A stretch of DNA of 64,000 nt, from positions 1-64,000 of the forward strand of contig NZ_SNZC01000004.1 of assembly GCF_004363695.1 (NCBI RefSeq). The letters are read 5' to 3'. The notes under the pieces are model-generated. The model worked only from the letters and a program-made list of their open reading frames with translations, was not told the origin of the DNA and ran no database searches. Source of the stretch: Flavobacterium cheniae (GTDB lineage Bacteria; Bacteroidota; Bacteroidia; Flavobacteriales; Flavobacteriaceae). Shown one piece after another: positions 1-9,763 of the stretch (positions within the stretch are counted from its first letter, which is position 1; every line of letters starts with the position of its first letter). Both the position numbers and the translations under genes were made by a program.

Positions 1-1299
1 ACTTACAACGCAAATGGAACCATTAGCGATGCAGTAGCGGTAGACAACCTAAACACCAAATGGCACGATGGACCAGCAAGTATTACAAGCGATGGAAACA
101 CAATGTACTACGGTAGTGAAAGTTTCAATGAAAAGGAATTCACTAAGGACAAGGCCAAGAATGCGAAGTTTGGTAAAATTTACCTTTATAAAGCTACCAA
201 AGAAGGTGATAAGTGGGTAAACAGTAAACCACTTCCGTTTAACAACAAAGCTTATGATGTAAGAAATCCAAGCATAAGCAAAGATGGAAAAACATTGTAC
301 TTCTCGTCAAACATGCCAGGCGGTTTTGGAGGAGAAGACATTTGGAAAGTAGCAGTAAATGGCGACGAATATGGTACGCCAGAGAACTTAGGAGCTAAAG
401 TAAACACAGAGGCAAACGAGAGTTTTCCATTTATTACAGACGACAACATTTTGTTCTTCTCATCAAACGGGAAACAAGGTTTTGGAGGATACGATGTCTT
501 CAAGATGGATTTAAACAAAGGAACAGCAGCGATGAACGTGGGCGAACCTGTAAATACATCAAAGGATGATTTTGCTTTCACATACAACACAACTAAGAAA
601 GTTGGATTTTTCTCTAGTAATAGAGACGGTAACGACGATATTTATAAAGCAGATCCGATTTGTAATTTTAGAGCAACAGTTGTTGTAAAAGATGAGATGA
701 CAGGAAATGTGATTGAAGGAGCTACAGTTTTTATAACCGATATAAACCAAAAAATCCTAACAAATCAAAATACTGATGTTAATGGTAAATCGGAATCAAT
801 GTTAACCTGTTTGCCAACTTTTGTAAGTTACGCTAGCAAATTAGGTTATGAAAACAGTAGTATTAATAAATTTGAATTTGAAGAAAATGAGCTTGGACTT
901 GATGTCAATTTTGAATTGACACTAAAACCAATCATGCCAATCATCACAGAGAAAGAGGTGATATTACAACCAATATTCTTTGAGTTCAACAAAAGTAATA
1001 TCACAGCAGAAGGCGCGGCAGAGTTAGACAAATTAGTAATGGTAATGAATGAACATCCAAACATGGTCATCTTTGCAAAATCACACACTGATAGCAGAGG
1101 AAGTGATAAGTACAACATGAATTTATCAGACAGAAGAGCAAAATCTACTGTTCAATACTTAATTAGCAAAGGAATAGCAAAAGATAGAATCTCAGGACAA
1201 GGATTTGGAGAAAGCGAGCCAAAAGTAGCTTGTAAACCATGTAACGAAGAACAACACGCACAAAACAGAAGAAGTGAATTCTTGATTGTGAAGAAGTAA
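1..1299 (+). CDS. OmpA family protein with PD40 repeats, 5' end outside window
   Basis: The reading frame is open from the first base, so the N-terminus lies outside the window. What is visible starts with WD40/PD40-like repeats (pattern SKDGKTLYFSSN and similar, three or so blades). A short carboxypeptidase-regulatory-like beta domain follows (about 230 residues in), and then a C-terminal OmpA domain with FEFNKSNIT, the peptidoglycan-binding region SHTDSRGSDKYN, and LSDRRAKSTV. Proteins of this architecture anchor to peptidoglycan from the outer membrane. In Bacteroidota they often follow a PorP/SprF gene, and the T9SS component PorE has a comparable plan, but the upstream neighbour is not visible, so that link is inference. 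A terminator follows directly. Confidence 0.85.
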   Translation, partial: TYNANGTISDAVAVDNLNTKWHDGPASITSDGNTMYYGSESFNEKEFTKDKAKNAKFGKIYLYKATKEGDKWVNSKPLPFNNKAYDVRNPSISKDGKTLYFSSNMPGGFGGEDIWKVAVNGDEYGTPENLGAKVNTEANESFPFITDDNILFFSSNGKQGFGGYDVFKMDLNKGTAAMNVGEPVNTSKDDFAFTYNTTKKVGFFSSNRDGNDDIYKADPICNFRATVVVKDEMTGNVIEGATVFITDINQKILTNQNTDVNGKSESMLTCLPTFVSYASKLGYENSSINKFEFEENELGLDVNFELTLKPIMPIITEKEVILQPIFFEFNKSNITAEGAAELDKLVMVMNEHPNMVIFAKSHTDSRGSDKYNMNLSDRRAKSTVQYLISKGIAKDRISGQGFGESEPKVACKPCNEEQHAQNRRSEFLIVKK

Positions 1300-1316
1300 T
1301 TAGTAATTATGCTAAC

Positions 1317-1349
1317 AAAAAAGTCCTCAAATTAATTGAGGACTTTTTT
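1317..1349. terminator. Bidirectional terminator between the OmpA gene and queD
   Basis: AAGTCCTCAA and TTGAGGACTT form a perfect stem around a 5-base loop, with A and T runs on either side. It lies between convergent genes and can serve both strands. Confidence 0.85.
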
Positions 1350-1365
1350 GTTTTAAATTTCTTTA

Positions 1366-1818
1366 TTATTCATTGTCAGAAGCAAACCATTCAGCAAAAG
1401 AAGTTTCAGTTTCTTGTAATCTAAGGGAATGCAGTTTTATGTTGTTAGGTAAAAGATTTTTAATTTTATTAGAAAAATCGATTACCATATTTTCACTTGT
1501 GGGTTGATAATCAACTAAAATTACGTCATGACCTCTTGATTTTAATTCGTGTGCCAACTCAATATGGGGTGTGTTTTTGTTGAAAACAGTAGCATGGTCA
1601 AACACGTCTACAATTTGTTCTTTGACAATTTTCTTTAAATCACCAAAGTCAATCACCATTCCATATTTTACATTTGAAGTGTCTTTTATGGGTTTTCCAA
1701 TTACAGTAACTGATAGTTTATAGCTATGCCCGTGAACATTTTTACATTTTCCATCGTAACCATAAAGGGCATGGCCTGTTTCAAAGTTAAACTGTTTGGT
1801 AATTCTTATGTTTGACAT
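1366..1818 (-). CDS. queD: 6-carboxytetrahydropterin synthase (QueD/PTPS family)
   Basis: A 150-residue protein of the 6-pyruvoyl-tetrahydropterin synthase family. Near the N-terminus it shows FNFETGHAL (first zinc histidine) and CKNVHGHSY, which holds the catalytic cysteine and the HxH zinc ligands. The conserved Asp-His of FDHATVFN follows, and the C-terminal ETETSFAEW carries the pterin-anchoring glutamate. In bacteria the family usually makes 6-carboxy-5,6,7,8-tetrahydropterin in the queuosine (preQ0) pathway from dihydroneopterin triphosphate. Length fits the family. It is the last gene of a minus-strand run after the crotonase and the 57-residue membrane protein. A true PTPS role cannot be excluded from sequence alone. 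Confidence 0.88.
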   Translation of the reverse strand: MSNIRITKQFNFETGHALYGYDGKCKNVHGHSYKLSVTVIGKPIKDTSNVKYGMVIDFGDLKKIVKEQIVDVFDHATVFNKNTPHIELAHELKSRGHDVILVDYQPTSENMVIDFSNKIKNLLPNNIKLHSLRLQETETSFAEWFASDNE

Positions 1819-1828
1819 CTTATTTAAT

Positions 1829-2002
1829 TTAAATTTTTTCTTTCTTTTTTGCTCTGTAATAAAGTGCGTAGGCTATTCCGACTAATACAATAAAAGGTAC
1901 AAATGAACCAATTAGTACTCCAATTTGATATTGACTATCCGGAGCGTCTTTTAATTTTTGCTCAACATTAACTTGTTGAAGGAAAATGATTAAACTTCTC
2001 AT
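1829..2002 (-). CDS. Small single-pass membrane protein (57 aa)
   Basis: A 57-residue frame whose ATG overlaps the TGA of the upstream crotonase (ATGA), a classic arrangement for translational coupling. It ends 10 bases before queD starts. The sequence begins MRSLIIFLQQ, has a short polar stretch, then one strongly hydrophobic segment (about residues 27-49: IGVLIGSFVPFIVLVGIAYA) and a basic tail (YYRAKKKEKI), consistent with N-out/C-in topology. I do not recognise the family and propose no function. The case for a real gene is the tight coupling on both sides and the membrane-protein-like composition. Confidence 0.7.
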   Translation of the reverse strand: MRSLIIFLQQVNVEQKLKDAPDSQYQIGVLIGSFVPFIVLVGIAYALYYRAKKKEKI

Positions 2003-2748
2003 TTTTTAAATTTTTCTAATGCATTTTTAGTAAAATCTGATAATACTAGCCTTCCAGAAATTGCTGCTCTTTCATAAAGTAAACTGTCCCAATGACTTGT
2101 TCCTTCCCAAAGCACTTTCTTCATTTCTAATAAGGCATCGGGATTGTAAGATGAAAGTTCTTTAGTATATTCTTCAAGTCTTATGTCTAAATCTTCAATG
2201 GTTTCGAAAACTTCAGAAAATAATCCTTTTTCAAATGCCCATTTTGAAGTTTTCCAAGCGGTTGGGTTAAGAGTCATTTCTGACATGGCCATTTTTCCAA
2301 TTTTTCTTGAAACAGCTGGCTCAATAACAAAAGGACCAATTCCAATAGCAATTTCAGAAAGTTTGATTTCACTTTTAGTAGTTGCGAATGAATAATCACA
2401 AGCAGAAGCTAATCCAACTCCACCTCCAACAGCTTTACCATGAATTCTTCCAATGATTAATTTAGGACATTTTCTCATTGCATTGATTACATTGGCAAAT
2501 CCAGAAAAGAAGCGACTACCTTCTTCATAATTGCTTACAGAAAGTAATTCGTCAAATGAAGCACCTGCACAAAATGCTCCAGTTCCTGCGCTTTTTAAAA
2601 TGATTATAGAAACGGAATCATTTTTACTTAAAGTATTAATTTCATCGGTTAATTGTTGTAATAATGTACTTGGAAATGAATTGCTTGAGGGATGAAAAAA
2701 TAGTAAAGTAGCAATGTTTCCATTAATTATGGTTTCTATAGTTCCCAT
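1999..2748 (-). CDS. Enoyl-CoA hydratase/isomerase (crotonase) family protein
   Basis: A 249-residue crotonase-fold acyl-CoA enzyme. CAGASFDELL matches the oxyanion-hole region that binds the CoA thioester, and GKAVGGGVGLASACDYSFA is the second oxyanion/active-site segment, followed by LSEIAIGIGPFVI. In classical hydratases two glutamates act. The one in LSEIAIG is present, but the position in GGGxE is Gly here (GGGVGL). That pattern is seen in the methylglutaconyl-CoA hydratase branch and some isomerases, so the exact substrate is open; leucine catabolism is one possibility. It heads the short operon with the 57-residue membrane protein and queD. Confidence 0.82.
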   Translation of the reverse strand: MGTIETIINGNIATLLFFHPSSNSFPSTLLQQLTDEINTLSKNDSVSIIILKSAGTGAFCAGASFDELLSVSNYEEGSRFFSGFANVINAMRKCPKLIIGRIHGKAVGGGVGLASACDYSFATTKSEIKLSEIAIGIGPFVIEPAVSRKIGKMAMSEMTLNPTAWKTSKWAFEKGLFSEVFETIEDLDIRLEEYTKELSSYNPDALLEMKKVLWEGTSHWDSLLYERAAISGRLVLSDFTKNALEKFKK

Positions 2749-2754
2749 TTGTAA

Positions 2755-5700
2755 TTATCTTTTTAAACTAAAATGTGATTTAAATTCTTTTCTTATGTTG
2801 TCTTCGTTATATTCAACTTTAAACCAATAGTCAGTAGAAGGCAATAATTCGCCGTTAAATGTTCCGTCCCAACCTAAACTGTCTGGGCTCATTTGTTTCA
2901 TCAATTTACCATAACGATCATAAATTGAAATTAAACCTTGATATTCTTCTGGTAAGTTAATATTCCATCTGTCGTTATAACCATCTCCGTTTGGAGTAAA
3001 ATAGTTAGGATAAGTAATGGTTTGAATAGTATTAGTCAATAGTAAACCACAACCTTGAATATCTCTTACATAAATGGTGTAAGATCCATTTGGCAAATTA
3101 CTGAAAACAGGACTTGGTTGCCAATCTATTCCGTTTAAACTAAATTCATAAATACCAAATCCTCCAATTGCTACAGCTTGAATTGTAGCTAAACCAGTAG
3201 AAAAAGCTGGCGTTAATAGTTCGGCAGTAACACTTGCTGGTTCAGAAGAAAAAGTAGCCTCAACAGAATCTGTAAAACTACATGAGGTGTCTAAATTTGT
3301 TACAGTTACTTCGTAAGTTCCAGGCGTGGTAATGTTGTAAGTTGATATATTTCCACTTGGATTAGCTGGAGTCCAGGCATAACTGTAATTTCCAGGCGTA
3401 ATTGGTGTTGCATTTATAGTTTGTGAGCCAATTCCTGTTACTGGATCAATACAGATAACAAAATCATCTCCTAAATTAGTATCAGGTAATGGATTAACAA
3501 TTAATTCTAAAAATGGACCTAATCCTGCACATTCAAATAAATTACTTTCTATTCGAACCCAAATAAGTTGATTGTTGGCAACTGTATTTCTGAAATTATT
3601 GATGTCAGTTATTGCATTTTGCTCCGTTTCGGCATCATTTTGATTTAAATAATAAGTAAAAGTATACGATTGACCTGTAGGGAATTGGTTTGTTAAAGCA
3701 GGTTCAATTTCGGTTAAATTAAAATATCCTATTCCATCTCCATTAGGATCTGTAGCATTCAAATAATCATCGCAAACATCATCAATTGTATATCTATATG
3801 TTTGAGGAACTGTTGTAGCTGAAACAACTAAATTAACTCTTGAAGTTCTAAAACAACCATTAGAATTTGTTATTCTTGCCCAAACCGTACTTCCATTAGC
3901 TGCATTGAATGCAACTTCATTAGTAACTAGGTCGTTGTTATTATTAGCTCCAGTTAAACTATTGTGATATGAAAAGGTTAAATTACTATCTGTAGAAATT
4001 AAAACATTAGCTTGAGTTAAATTGAATATTGTGTTTGCGTCTGTATCAGTATCACATTGTTTTAAAGTAACGATAGCATTAACTACAGGTTTAGGATTAA
4101 CAACTAGATTAAATGTTACAGTAAAATAACATCCGTTAGTTGTATTTGTCAATCTTACATAAATAATTCTATTCGTTTCATATATCGAAGTTATGCTGTT
4201 GCTTCCAGCTATTGCTTCTGATAAATCGGTGTGATAAGTAATGTTGTATCCAGGAATAAGAGTTGAAATTTCATTACTTTTTTGAGTTAAATCAAAAGTA
4301 ACAAATCCATTTGTGTCATCTCCGTCAAGGTTGTTGTCACACAAGCTAAAATTAGAAATCACCGGTGCGGTTGGAATTGGATTGTTTGTTATTGTAACAC
4401 TTGCAGAAACCGCAGGACATGCGCCACTTTCAGGTATTGTATAGGTATAAACACCGGATGAATCTAAAGCTGGATTAAAAATGCTTGTTCCAGATGCAAG
4501 TGCAGAAGACCAAGTTCCTCCAGTAGTTGTGGTAGTGCCTAATAGTGTAAATAAGTCAAATGAATTCGCGTTTACACATGTTGAATAAGTTAAACTTGTT
4601 CCCGCATTAGGAGCTTGTTGAATGGTAACATTAACTTTTACAGGAATTGTTGTAGGTGATGAGTTACAGTCTTTTGTAAATTGGTATATATATTCACCCG
4701 GAATATTGATTGTTGGGTTAAAAATATCATTATTTAATGGCGCTCCGCCTGCTGGAACAGTCCAAGTTCCGTTTTCACCAGGGTTACCTGTTATGGCTTC
4801 AAAAAGGTTAACTGTTTCATTTGAGCAAACCGCAACATCCGTATCTTCTGGATTGCTACCAAAACCTGAATAATATCCTGCAAAACCTGAAGTGATTCCT
4901 TGATTTGGATTGTTAGGATTAGATCCATAACCAAAAACTCCAACAGCTAAAGGACCAGTTGATTCAATATTGACATTTCCACTAACTCCAGATATTCTGT
5001 ATGTTACCCAATCAGTGTTTCCTAGTACTGCTTGCGCTTGCGCTGATGATATTGTTGAACCATTTAATGTTAAAGATGCAGACGCATAAGTTAAAACCAT
5101 CAAGTCAGCTATGTATGATGTTCCGCCAATTACGTTTACATCAGGAATGTTTACCGAATTTTGAAAGAAACAACTTAAAGGTGGAATGAAATTTAATCCT
5201 GCTGTAGCTGTATCATTTCCGCCACCTAGTAATTGATAAGCGTAAACGTTTTTTGAGGTTCTAACATAAATGTTTCTATTTGTTGTGCCTTGGTAAAACG
5301 AATTATCAACTAAAAAATAATCACCTGCATTTATTGTAGCATTTGGAGTTGGAGAACCATTGACAAATATTTCGGTGTTATCCTCGTTTGCAACAATTAA
5401 GGGTAATTCCATAGTTGCAAGTCCGTTTCCTTCAATAAATATATATTCATTACCTATTTGTGATGCTGATACTATTTGATCTAGAGCAAAATCGGCATAA
5501 TTTAATTCTATGCCACCTAATGCATTTCCGGAATTTACAGCAACAGGTTTGTCCGAAGAAATCAATGCTCCAATAGCACCATCTAAATTTTCAAAAGTAT
5601 CGCTATAACCTGTAAAAATAATACTTTGTCCGGCATTTAAAGAGAAACTTTGAGAAGCAACATTTATTATTCCCGTACTTGTAGTAAAAATGACATTTGG

Positions 5701-6228
5701 ATCATAATCAGACAAAGTAATATTGGTATTGTCTTCTGTTGCCATCACACTTGTAACAAAAGATTTTCTTGGATCTGCAGATTCATTTATGATGTGTCCC
5801 AATCTAAAACTTGTTCCAATTCCCGGCTTCCCTTTTGAAACTAACATTTCTGCATGATTTGTAGACCTAACTCTAAAGCTAACGTAAAAATCCTTTTGTC
5901 CTTCTAATATAATTCCACTATCACTTAAAACAATGTTTACATTTTCTTGTCCAACAAACATTTTTGTATTTTGTCCAAAGCCAATATCTATAGTCAAAGG
6001 AGCACCTGCTGAAATAGTATATGGGCTTGCTCCAAAAGGATTCCCAGCGCCATCTGTAACTGTAACTTGAAAAGGAGTTGTTTCTTGAGTAGATAAGTAT
6101 AAATAATGGTCGGCTACAGAAGATGCATCTCTACAATGCAAAGGCGGTAACCAGTGTTTGTTACTTAACTGACTAAAACCAAAGTTGATAAATAAAATAA
6201 AAAATAATTTTATTAGAAGATTCTTCAT
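2755..6228 (-). CDS. T9SS type B sorting domain surface protein with IgGFc-binding-like N-terminal domain
   Basis: A 1157-residue secreted protein. The signal peptide is about residues 1-19 (MKNLLIKLFFILFINFGFSQ). The first ~430 residues resemble the IgGFc-binding N-terminal domain widespread in bacterial surface proteins (beta-rich, with SKGKPGIGTSF and MATEDNTNITLSD). Repeated Ig-like modules follow (phrases such as FDLTQ and IWVRI recur). The C-terminus, from YFTPNGDGYNDRWNI to the end, is a gliding-motility-associated/T9SS type B sorting domain (FTPNGDGYND, IYDRYGKL, W-D-G-x-F-N-G). It is therefore predicted to cross the outer membrane by T9SS and stay on the surface or be shed. The ligand is unknown; the domain name does not prove IgG binding. 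Confidence 0.85.
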   Translation of the reverse strand: MKNLLIKLFFILFINFGFSQLSNKHWLPPLHCRDASSVADHYLYLSTQETTPFQVTVTDGAGNPFGASPYTISAGAPLTIDIGFGQNTKMFVGQENVNIVLSDSGIILEGQKDFYVSFRVRSTNHAEMLVSKGKPGIGTSFRLGHIINESADPRKSFVTSVMATEDNTNITLSDYDPNVIFTTSTGIINVASQSFSLNAGQSIIFTGYSDTFENLDGAIGALISSDKPVAVNSGNALGGIELNYADFALDQIVSASQIGNEYIFIEGNGLATMELPLIVANEDNTEIFVNGSPTPNATINAGDYFLVDNSFYQGTTNRNIYVRTSKNVYAYQLLGGGNDTATAGLNFIPPLSCFFQNSVNIPDVNVIGGTSYIADLMVLTYASASLTLNGSTISSAQAQAVLGNTDWVTYRISGVSGNVNIESTGPLAVGVFGYGSNPNNPNQGITSGFAGYYSGFGSNPEDTDVAVCSNETVNLFEAITGNPGENGTWTVPAGGAPLNNDIFNPTINIPGEYIYQFTKDCNSSPTTIPVKVNVTIQQAPNAGTSLTYSTCVNANSFDLFTLLGTTTTTGGTWSSALASGTSIFNPALDSSGVYTYTIPESGACPAVSASVTITNNPIPTAPVISNFSLCDNNLDGDDTNGFVTFDLTQKSNEISTLIPGYNITYHTDLSEAIAGSNSITSIYETNRIIYVRLTNTTNGCYFTVTFNLVVNPKPVVNAIVTLKQCDTDTDANTIFNLTQANVLISTDSNLTFSYHNSLTGANNNNDLVTNEVAFNAANGSTVWARITNSNGCFRTSRVNLVVSATTVPQTYRYTIDDVCDDYLNATDPNGDGIGYFNLTEIEPALTNQFPTGQSYTFTYYLNQNDAETEQNAITDINNFRNTVANNQLIWVRIESNLFECAGLGPFLELIVNPLPDTNLGDDFVICIDPVTGIGSQTINATPITPGNYSYAWTPANPSGNISTYNITTPGTYEVTVTNLDTSCSFTDSVEATFSSEPASVTAELLTPAFSTGLATIQAVAIGGFGIYEFSLNGIDWQPSPVFSNLPNGSYTIYVRDIQGCGLLLTNTIQTITYPNYFTPNGDGYNDRWNINLPEEYQGLISIYDRYGKLMKQMSPDSLGWDGTFNGELLPSTDYWFKVEYNEDNIRKEFKSHFSLKR

Positions 6229-6290
6229 TGTAAAAAATTGAAATAAGCTTGTAAAATTAAGTAGAAATGTATAATTAATCTAAATATTAA

Positions 6291-9200
6291 CTAAAAAAAC
6301 GCTCTTAATTGGACGTTTCCTGTGTGAATCGTTTTACTGGTTTCACTATTTCTTCCTTGATAATTGATATTAACGTCTAAATATTGTGTCAAATTTTTCT
6401 GTAAAAGCAATCGCCATGTTTGATTTTTGCCAGGCTGTAAACCTTCTAACATTTGAAAGCCTACTGCTGATAAGGCGTTTCCTTCATATGTATTGTTGTA
6501 CATTGAAAATTCACCATTCATACTAAATCCTTTTTCGCTGTTGAAAGTAAACGATGTTCCTAAACGAGTTTGTTTTAAAGTTTCAAAAGCTCCAATTTGA
6601 TTTTCCTTTTGTTGAAATTCATAAAAAATATCCCAACTCGCGTTTTTGGAAAACAAGTACCCGATTTTTGGCTCAATTTGATAACCATCAATCGCGAAAT
6701 TTCTACTTGGATAATTCTGAGAAGTAGATTCGGTTGAAGTGGTACTTCCTGAAAGATTAAACAACCAACTTTTCTTTACCAAATGCTGATATTGCAATTG
6801 ATGCAATTGGTTTTTAGCAGCAACACTTCCCACAGAAAGTAAATTCTGATTTTCATTTAACAAGAATGAATAAGTGGTTGAATGATGTTGTTTTCCACGA
6901 TTAAAAAACAAACTGTTTCTAAAATTTGTATTCAAACCAATCAACTCTTCTTCCTCTTTTGAAAACGGATTCAAATCGAAATTAGCACCATTCCTTTTTA
7001 TTTTTCGATCAATTAAAAACGAAGTTTGATTGTAAAAGTGCGAAGCGAATTTCTTAAAACCTTTTTCATTTTGCCATTGGTTAAAATTGAAATTCAGCGC
7101 TTGCGAAAATTTATTCTGATGCGTTCTTACAAAAACCTGATTCGGTAAAAACACTCGAACATAAATCGCTAAATCAGAATACGGAGCAATTTCAAACTCT
7201 TGTAATTCCTGAATTCCGTTACCATTATAATCGTTCCACATGTAAACGCCTTGTCCAGGTTCTACTTGTAAATAGGTAAATTCTTGCTGGGCAATGGTTC
7301 CTGAACTTGTTTCATAAGCCGTTGTTGTCTGAATTAATTGTCCAAAAAATCTATCCGAATACAAAATTCGTGAATTCAAAGAAGGTTCGTCTTTTAAGTT
7401 TGAATCTTCATATTTCAAAGTACGATAATTCAAAAACACGCTCAAATTGCTTTTTTCGGTTTTAATTAATTGCGATTTTAAGTAGTAGGAATTCGAATGA
7501 TTTACACGCTCAATTCTGTTGAATTGCAAACTATCATTTTGACGTTGTAAAAAACCTAATTCCACAAAAACCTTTGTCGAATCACCTCTTCCCACAAATG
7601 CACCATATTCTAAAAAACGTTGGCTCAAGGCCGAAAATGTATTGGTTATTTTTAGTTTTTCGGAATTATCTTCCAAATTCACCGTGGCACCAACCCAATT
7701 TTTCCCCAATTTATACGACGAACGATTTTCACTTCGAGAAAAAGACGAATTTGAAAGTTCGGAATCGCTTTTCATTACGCTCGAGTTACTCCAAATCATC
7801 CAATTTTTGGTAGCATATCTTCCTGAAAAAGTATGTTTATTTCCCGAAAATGCATCACCAAAAGTTAAGTTTTCAAACTGATAAAGCGCTTTTCCTTTGT
7901 TGTCGAAATTAAAATCTAATCCCGAAGTCAAAAAACTTTGATTGCCTAATAAGGTCGAAGTAATGTTCCAATCTCTGTTAAATTCGATGTTGTACAAACG
8001 TTCAATGGTTTTGAAATTTTCTTGCACCAACTGATAATTTGCAAACGCATCAATTTTGGTTTTTCCATCAAAAACACGTTGTTTTCCGTTGAATTTCCCA
8101 GCAAAACCTTTGTTGTTATTGTCATCTAAATTCGAATATAAATTTTGGTCGCTGTTGCTTAATGCTACTTCAAAATCTAAAAGTGTTTTCTCGTTTGGAT
8201 TGTACTTCCCTATAATGGTTGCCATTTGAATTTTTGTTGGCGCAATCAAACGAACAATTGGTTCATAATTTCCTTGCGGAATTCCTGCAATTGGCGGTAC
8301 ATATTCATAAATTTTCCCAACCGCTTGATTGTTGACTAAAATATAATTTCCTTGATTATTTCCTACTAAAGAAAAACGAACATTATATAATTCGTCAGTA
8401 GGATTATTCGAATATTCAAAAACTTCTACAGCACCAATAATCACTTTTCTATACAAAATTTTATTTTCGGAATAGGAATCTAAATAAGCTGAAGGTCCGT
8501 TCATTTCCGAAATATCATCACCAGCGTTTTGCAAAATATCAATTTGTTCCGAAGATAAATTTTGTTGCAACGGCTGATTTTTCACATCACTTTCCGAATA
8601 CACATAACCACCAATTTGCCAACTTTCTCGCTCGTGCGAAATTCCGCCATACGTTATAAATCGGGTAAAATTTCTATCGGTGTATTGATATTCTACGTTG
8701 ATCCGCATTTCGGAGGTAATCGGAAATAAAGAAGTAAAAATGATTTCTCCAGCGTTGTAATCGATGATGTAGTCGTTGTTTTCGCCACGCGTTTTCAAAA
8801 TTCCATTAACATATACGCGTTCCGAACCTGAAATCACTAAAACGTATAATTCGTTATTATTTCCACGCAATTTATATGGACCTTGATTTCCTTCTTGACC
8901 AACGAATGAACTTCGTGCATATTGTCCACGGACCAAAGCACCAGTTGCAACGACTTCGGTTTTTTTATCTGGTGTTCCAAAGGTAAAACGTGTAGATAAT
9001 CCTTGTACTTTTTTATTGAAATTAAGGAAAGCTGATTTTCGATTTTCCAGAAATAAATCACCGGCGCGAATATTCCATTTATCCGAAAATAATTCGATGA
9101 AAATTTGGTCAAACTCGTCTAATTTTTGCGAATAACCACCTTCTTGCAACGGAATATTACTGTCTTGAATGGAAGCACGCAAACTCACTTTGTCCGAAAT

Positions 9201-9695
9201 TTTTCCTGTGATTTGTAAATCTAAATTGGAATTCACTACCGTGTTTTGATTGTTTCCAACCGTAACACCACGCGTGATACTTCCCGAAGTATTCAATCCG
9301 TCGAAAGGTTTGAATTTGGTGTTTTTGTCTTTTTTGAAAACGACTAATTTTCCTGCTTCGTTAGAAACCACTTTATCGTCATCGTAAATGGAATAGGTTT
9401 TGGTTAAAAACTCTGGAAATTTTGAATAGCGAATCACTAACGAATCAGAAGTGTTGATTTCTTTGGTAAAAATCAAAGTTCCTTTTTGGAAATTTACTTT
9501 GTAAAAACTCGAATCAATGACTTTTCCGTTTTTGTCTTTAATTTCAAAAAAGGAATTGTTTAAACTAAATTTCTCTATCGAAATCGTGTCTTTTGAAAAA
9601 GCAATTTTTTTAGTTGGATACGATTGTAACGTCTCTTGAGCAAAACTGCCCAAAAAACACAACAGAAATCCAGCTAAAAAAACAATTTTTTGCAT
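6291..9695 (-). CDS. Predicted large outer-membrane beta-barrel protein
   Basis: A 1134-residue exported protein with signal peptide MQKIVFLAGFLLCFLGSFAQ. The mature part is rich in alternating polar/hydrophobic strands with aromatic ends and finishes on Phe (VQLRAFF), as outer-membrane barrels do. Residues ~135-225 contain GSITRGVTVGNNQN, then SNLDLQITGKISDKVSLRAS and IRAGDLFLEN. These remind me of the N-terminal repeats of the T9SS translocon protein SprA, but the protein is less than half SprA's length, so I call only a distant resemblance. A mid-region GQGVYMWNDYNGNGIQE looks like a calcium-loop insertion. A promoter-like element lies 22 bases upstream. Function is unknown. Confidence 0.65.
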   Translation of the reverse strand: MQKIVFLAGFLLCFLGSFAQETLQSYPTKKIAFSKDTISIEKFSLNNSFFEIKDKNGKVIDSSFYKVNFQKGTLIFTKEINTSDSLVIRYSKFPEFLTKTYSIYDDDKVVSNEAGKLVVFKKDKNTKFKPFDGLNTSGSITRGVTVGNNQNTVVNSNLDLQITGKISDKVSLRASIQDSNIPLQEGGYSQKLDEFDQIFIELFSDKWNIRAGDLFLENRKSAFLNFNKKVQGLSTRFTFGTPDKKTEVVATGALVRGQYARSSFVGQEGNQGPYKLRGNNNELYVLVISGSERVYVNGILKTRGENNDYIIDYNAGEIIFTSLFPITSEMRINVEYQYTDRNFTRFITYGGISHERESWQIGGYVYSESDVKNQPLQQNLSSEQIDILQNAGDDISEMNGPSAYLDSYSENKILYRKVIIGAVEVFEYSNNPTDELYNVRFSLVGNNQGNYILVNNQAVGKIYEYVPPIAGIPQGNYEPIVRLIAPTKIQMATIIGKYNPNEKTLLDFEVALSNSDQNLYSNLDDNNNKGFAGKFNGKQRVFDGKTKIDAFANYQLVQENFKTIERLYNIEFNRDWNITSTLLGNQSFLTSGLDFNFDNKGKALYQFENLTFGDAFSGNKHTFSGRYATKNWMIWSNSSVMKSDSELSNSSFSRSENRSSYKLGKNWVGATVNLEDNSEKLKITNTFSALSQRFLEYGAFVGRGDSTKVFVELGFLQRQNDSLQFNRIERVNHSNSYYLKSQLIKTEKSNLSVFLNYRTLKYEDSNLKDEPSLNSRILYSDRFFGQLIQTTTAYETSSGTIAQQEFTYLQVEPGQGVYMWNDYNGNGIQELQEFEIAPYSDLAIYVRVFLPNQVFVRTHQNKFSQALNFNFNQWQNEKGFKKFASHFYNQTSFLIDRKIKRNGANFDLNPFSKEEEELIGLNTNFRNSLFFNRGKQHHSTTYSFLLNENQNLLSVGSVAAKNQLHQLQYQHLVKKSWLFNLSGSTTSTESTSQNYPSRNFAIDGYQIEPKIGYLFSKNASWDIFYEFQQKENQIGAFETLKQTRLGTSFTFNSEKGFSMNGEFSMYNNTYEGNALSAVGFQMLEGLQPGKNQTWRLLLQKNLTQYLDVNINYQGRNSETSKTIHTGNVQLRAFF

Positions 9696-9717
9696 AAATA
9701 CTATAACTCCGAATCTT

Positions 9718-9725
9718 CAAAAGTA
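9718..9725 (-). promoter_or_regulatory. TAnnTTTG promoter element for the 1134-aa outer-membrane protein gene
   Basis: TACTTTTG on the minus strand, 22 bases before the start codon at 9695. It matches the Bacteroidota -7 consensus TAnnTTTG. Confidence 0.5.
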
Positions 9726-9763
9726 GTATTTATTGTTTGAAAAAAGGAATGATTTTATTTGAA

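Noticed and set aside
252-1118. Antisense reading frames opposite the OmpA gene
   Set aside because: They lie wholly inside a clear coding region on the other strand and show no domain, signal peptide or start context.
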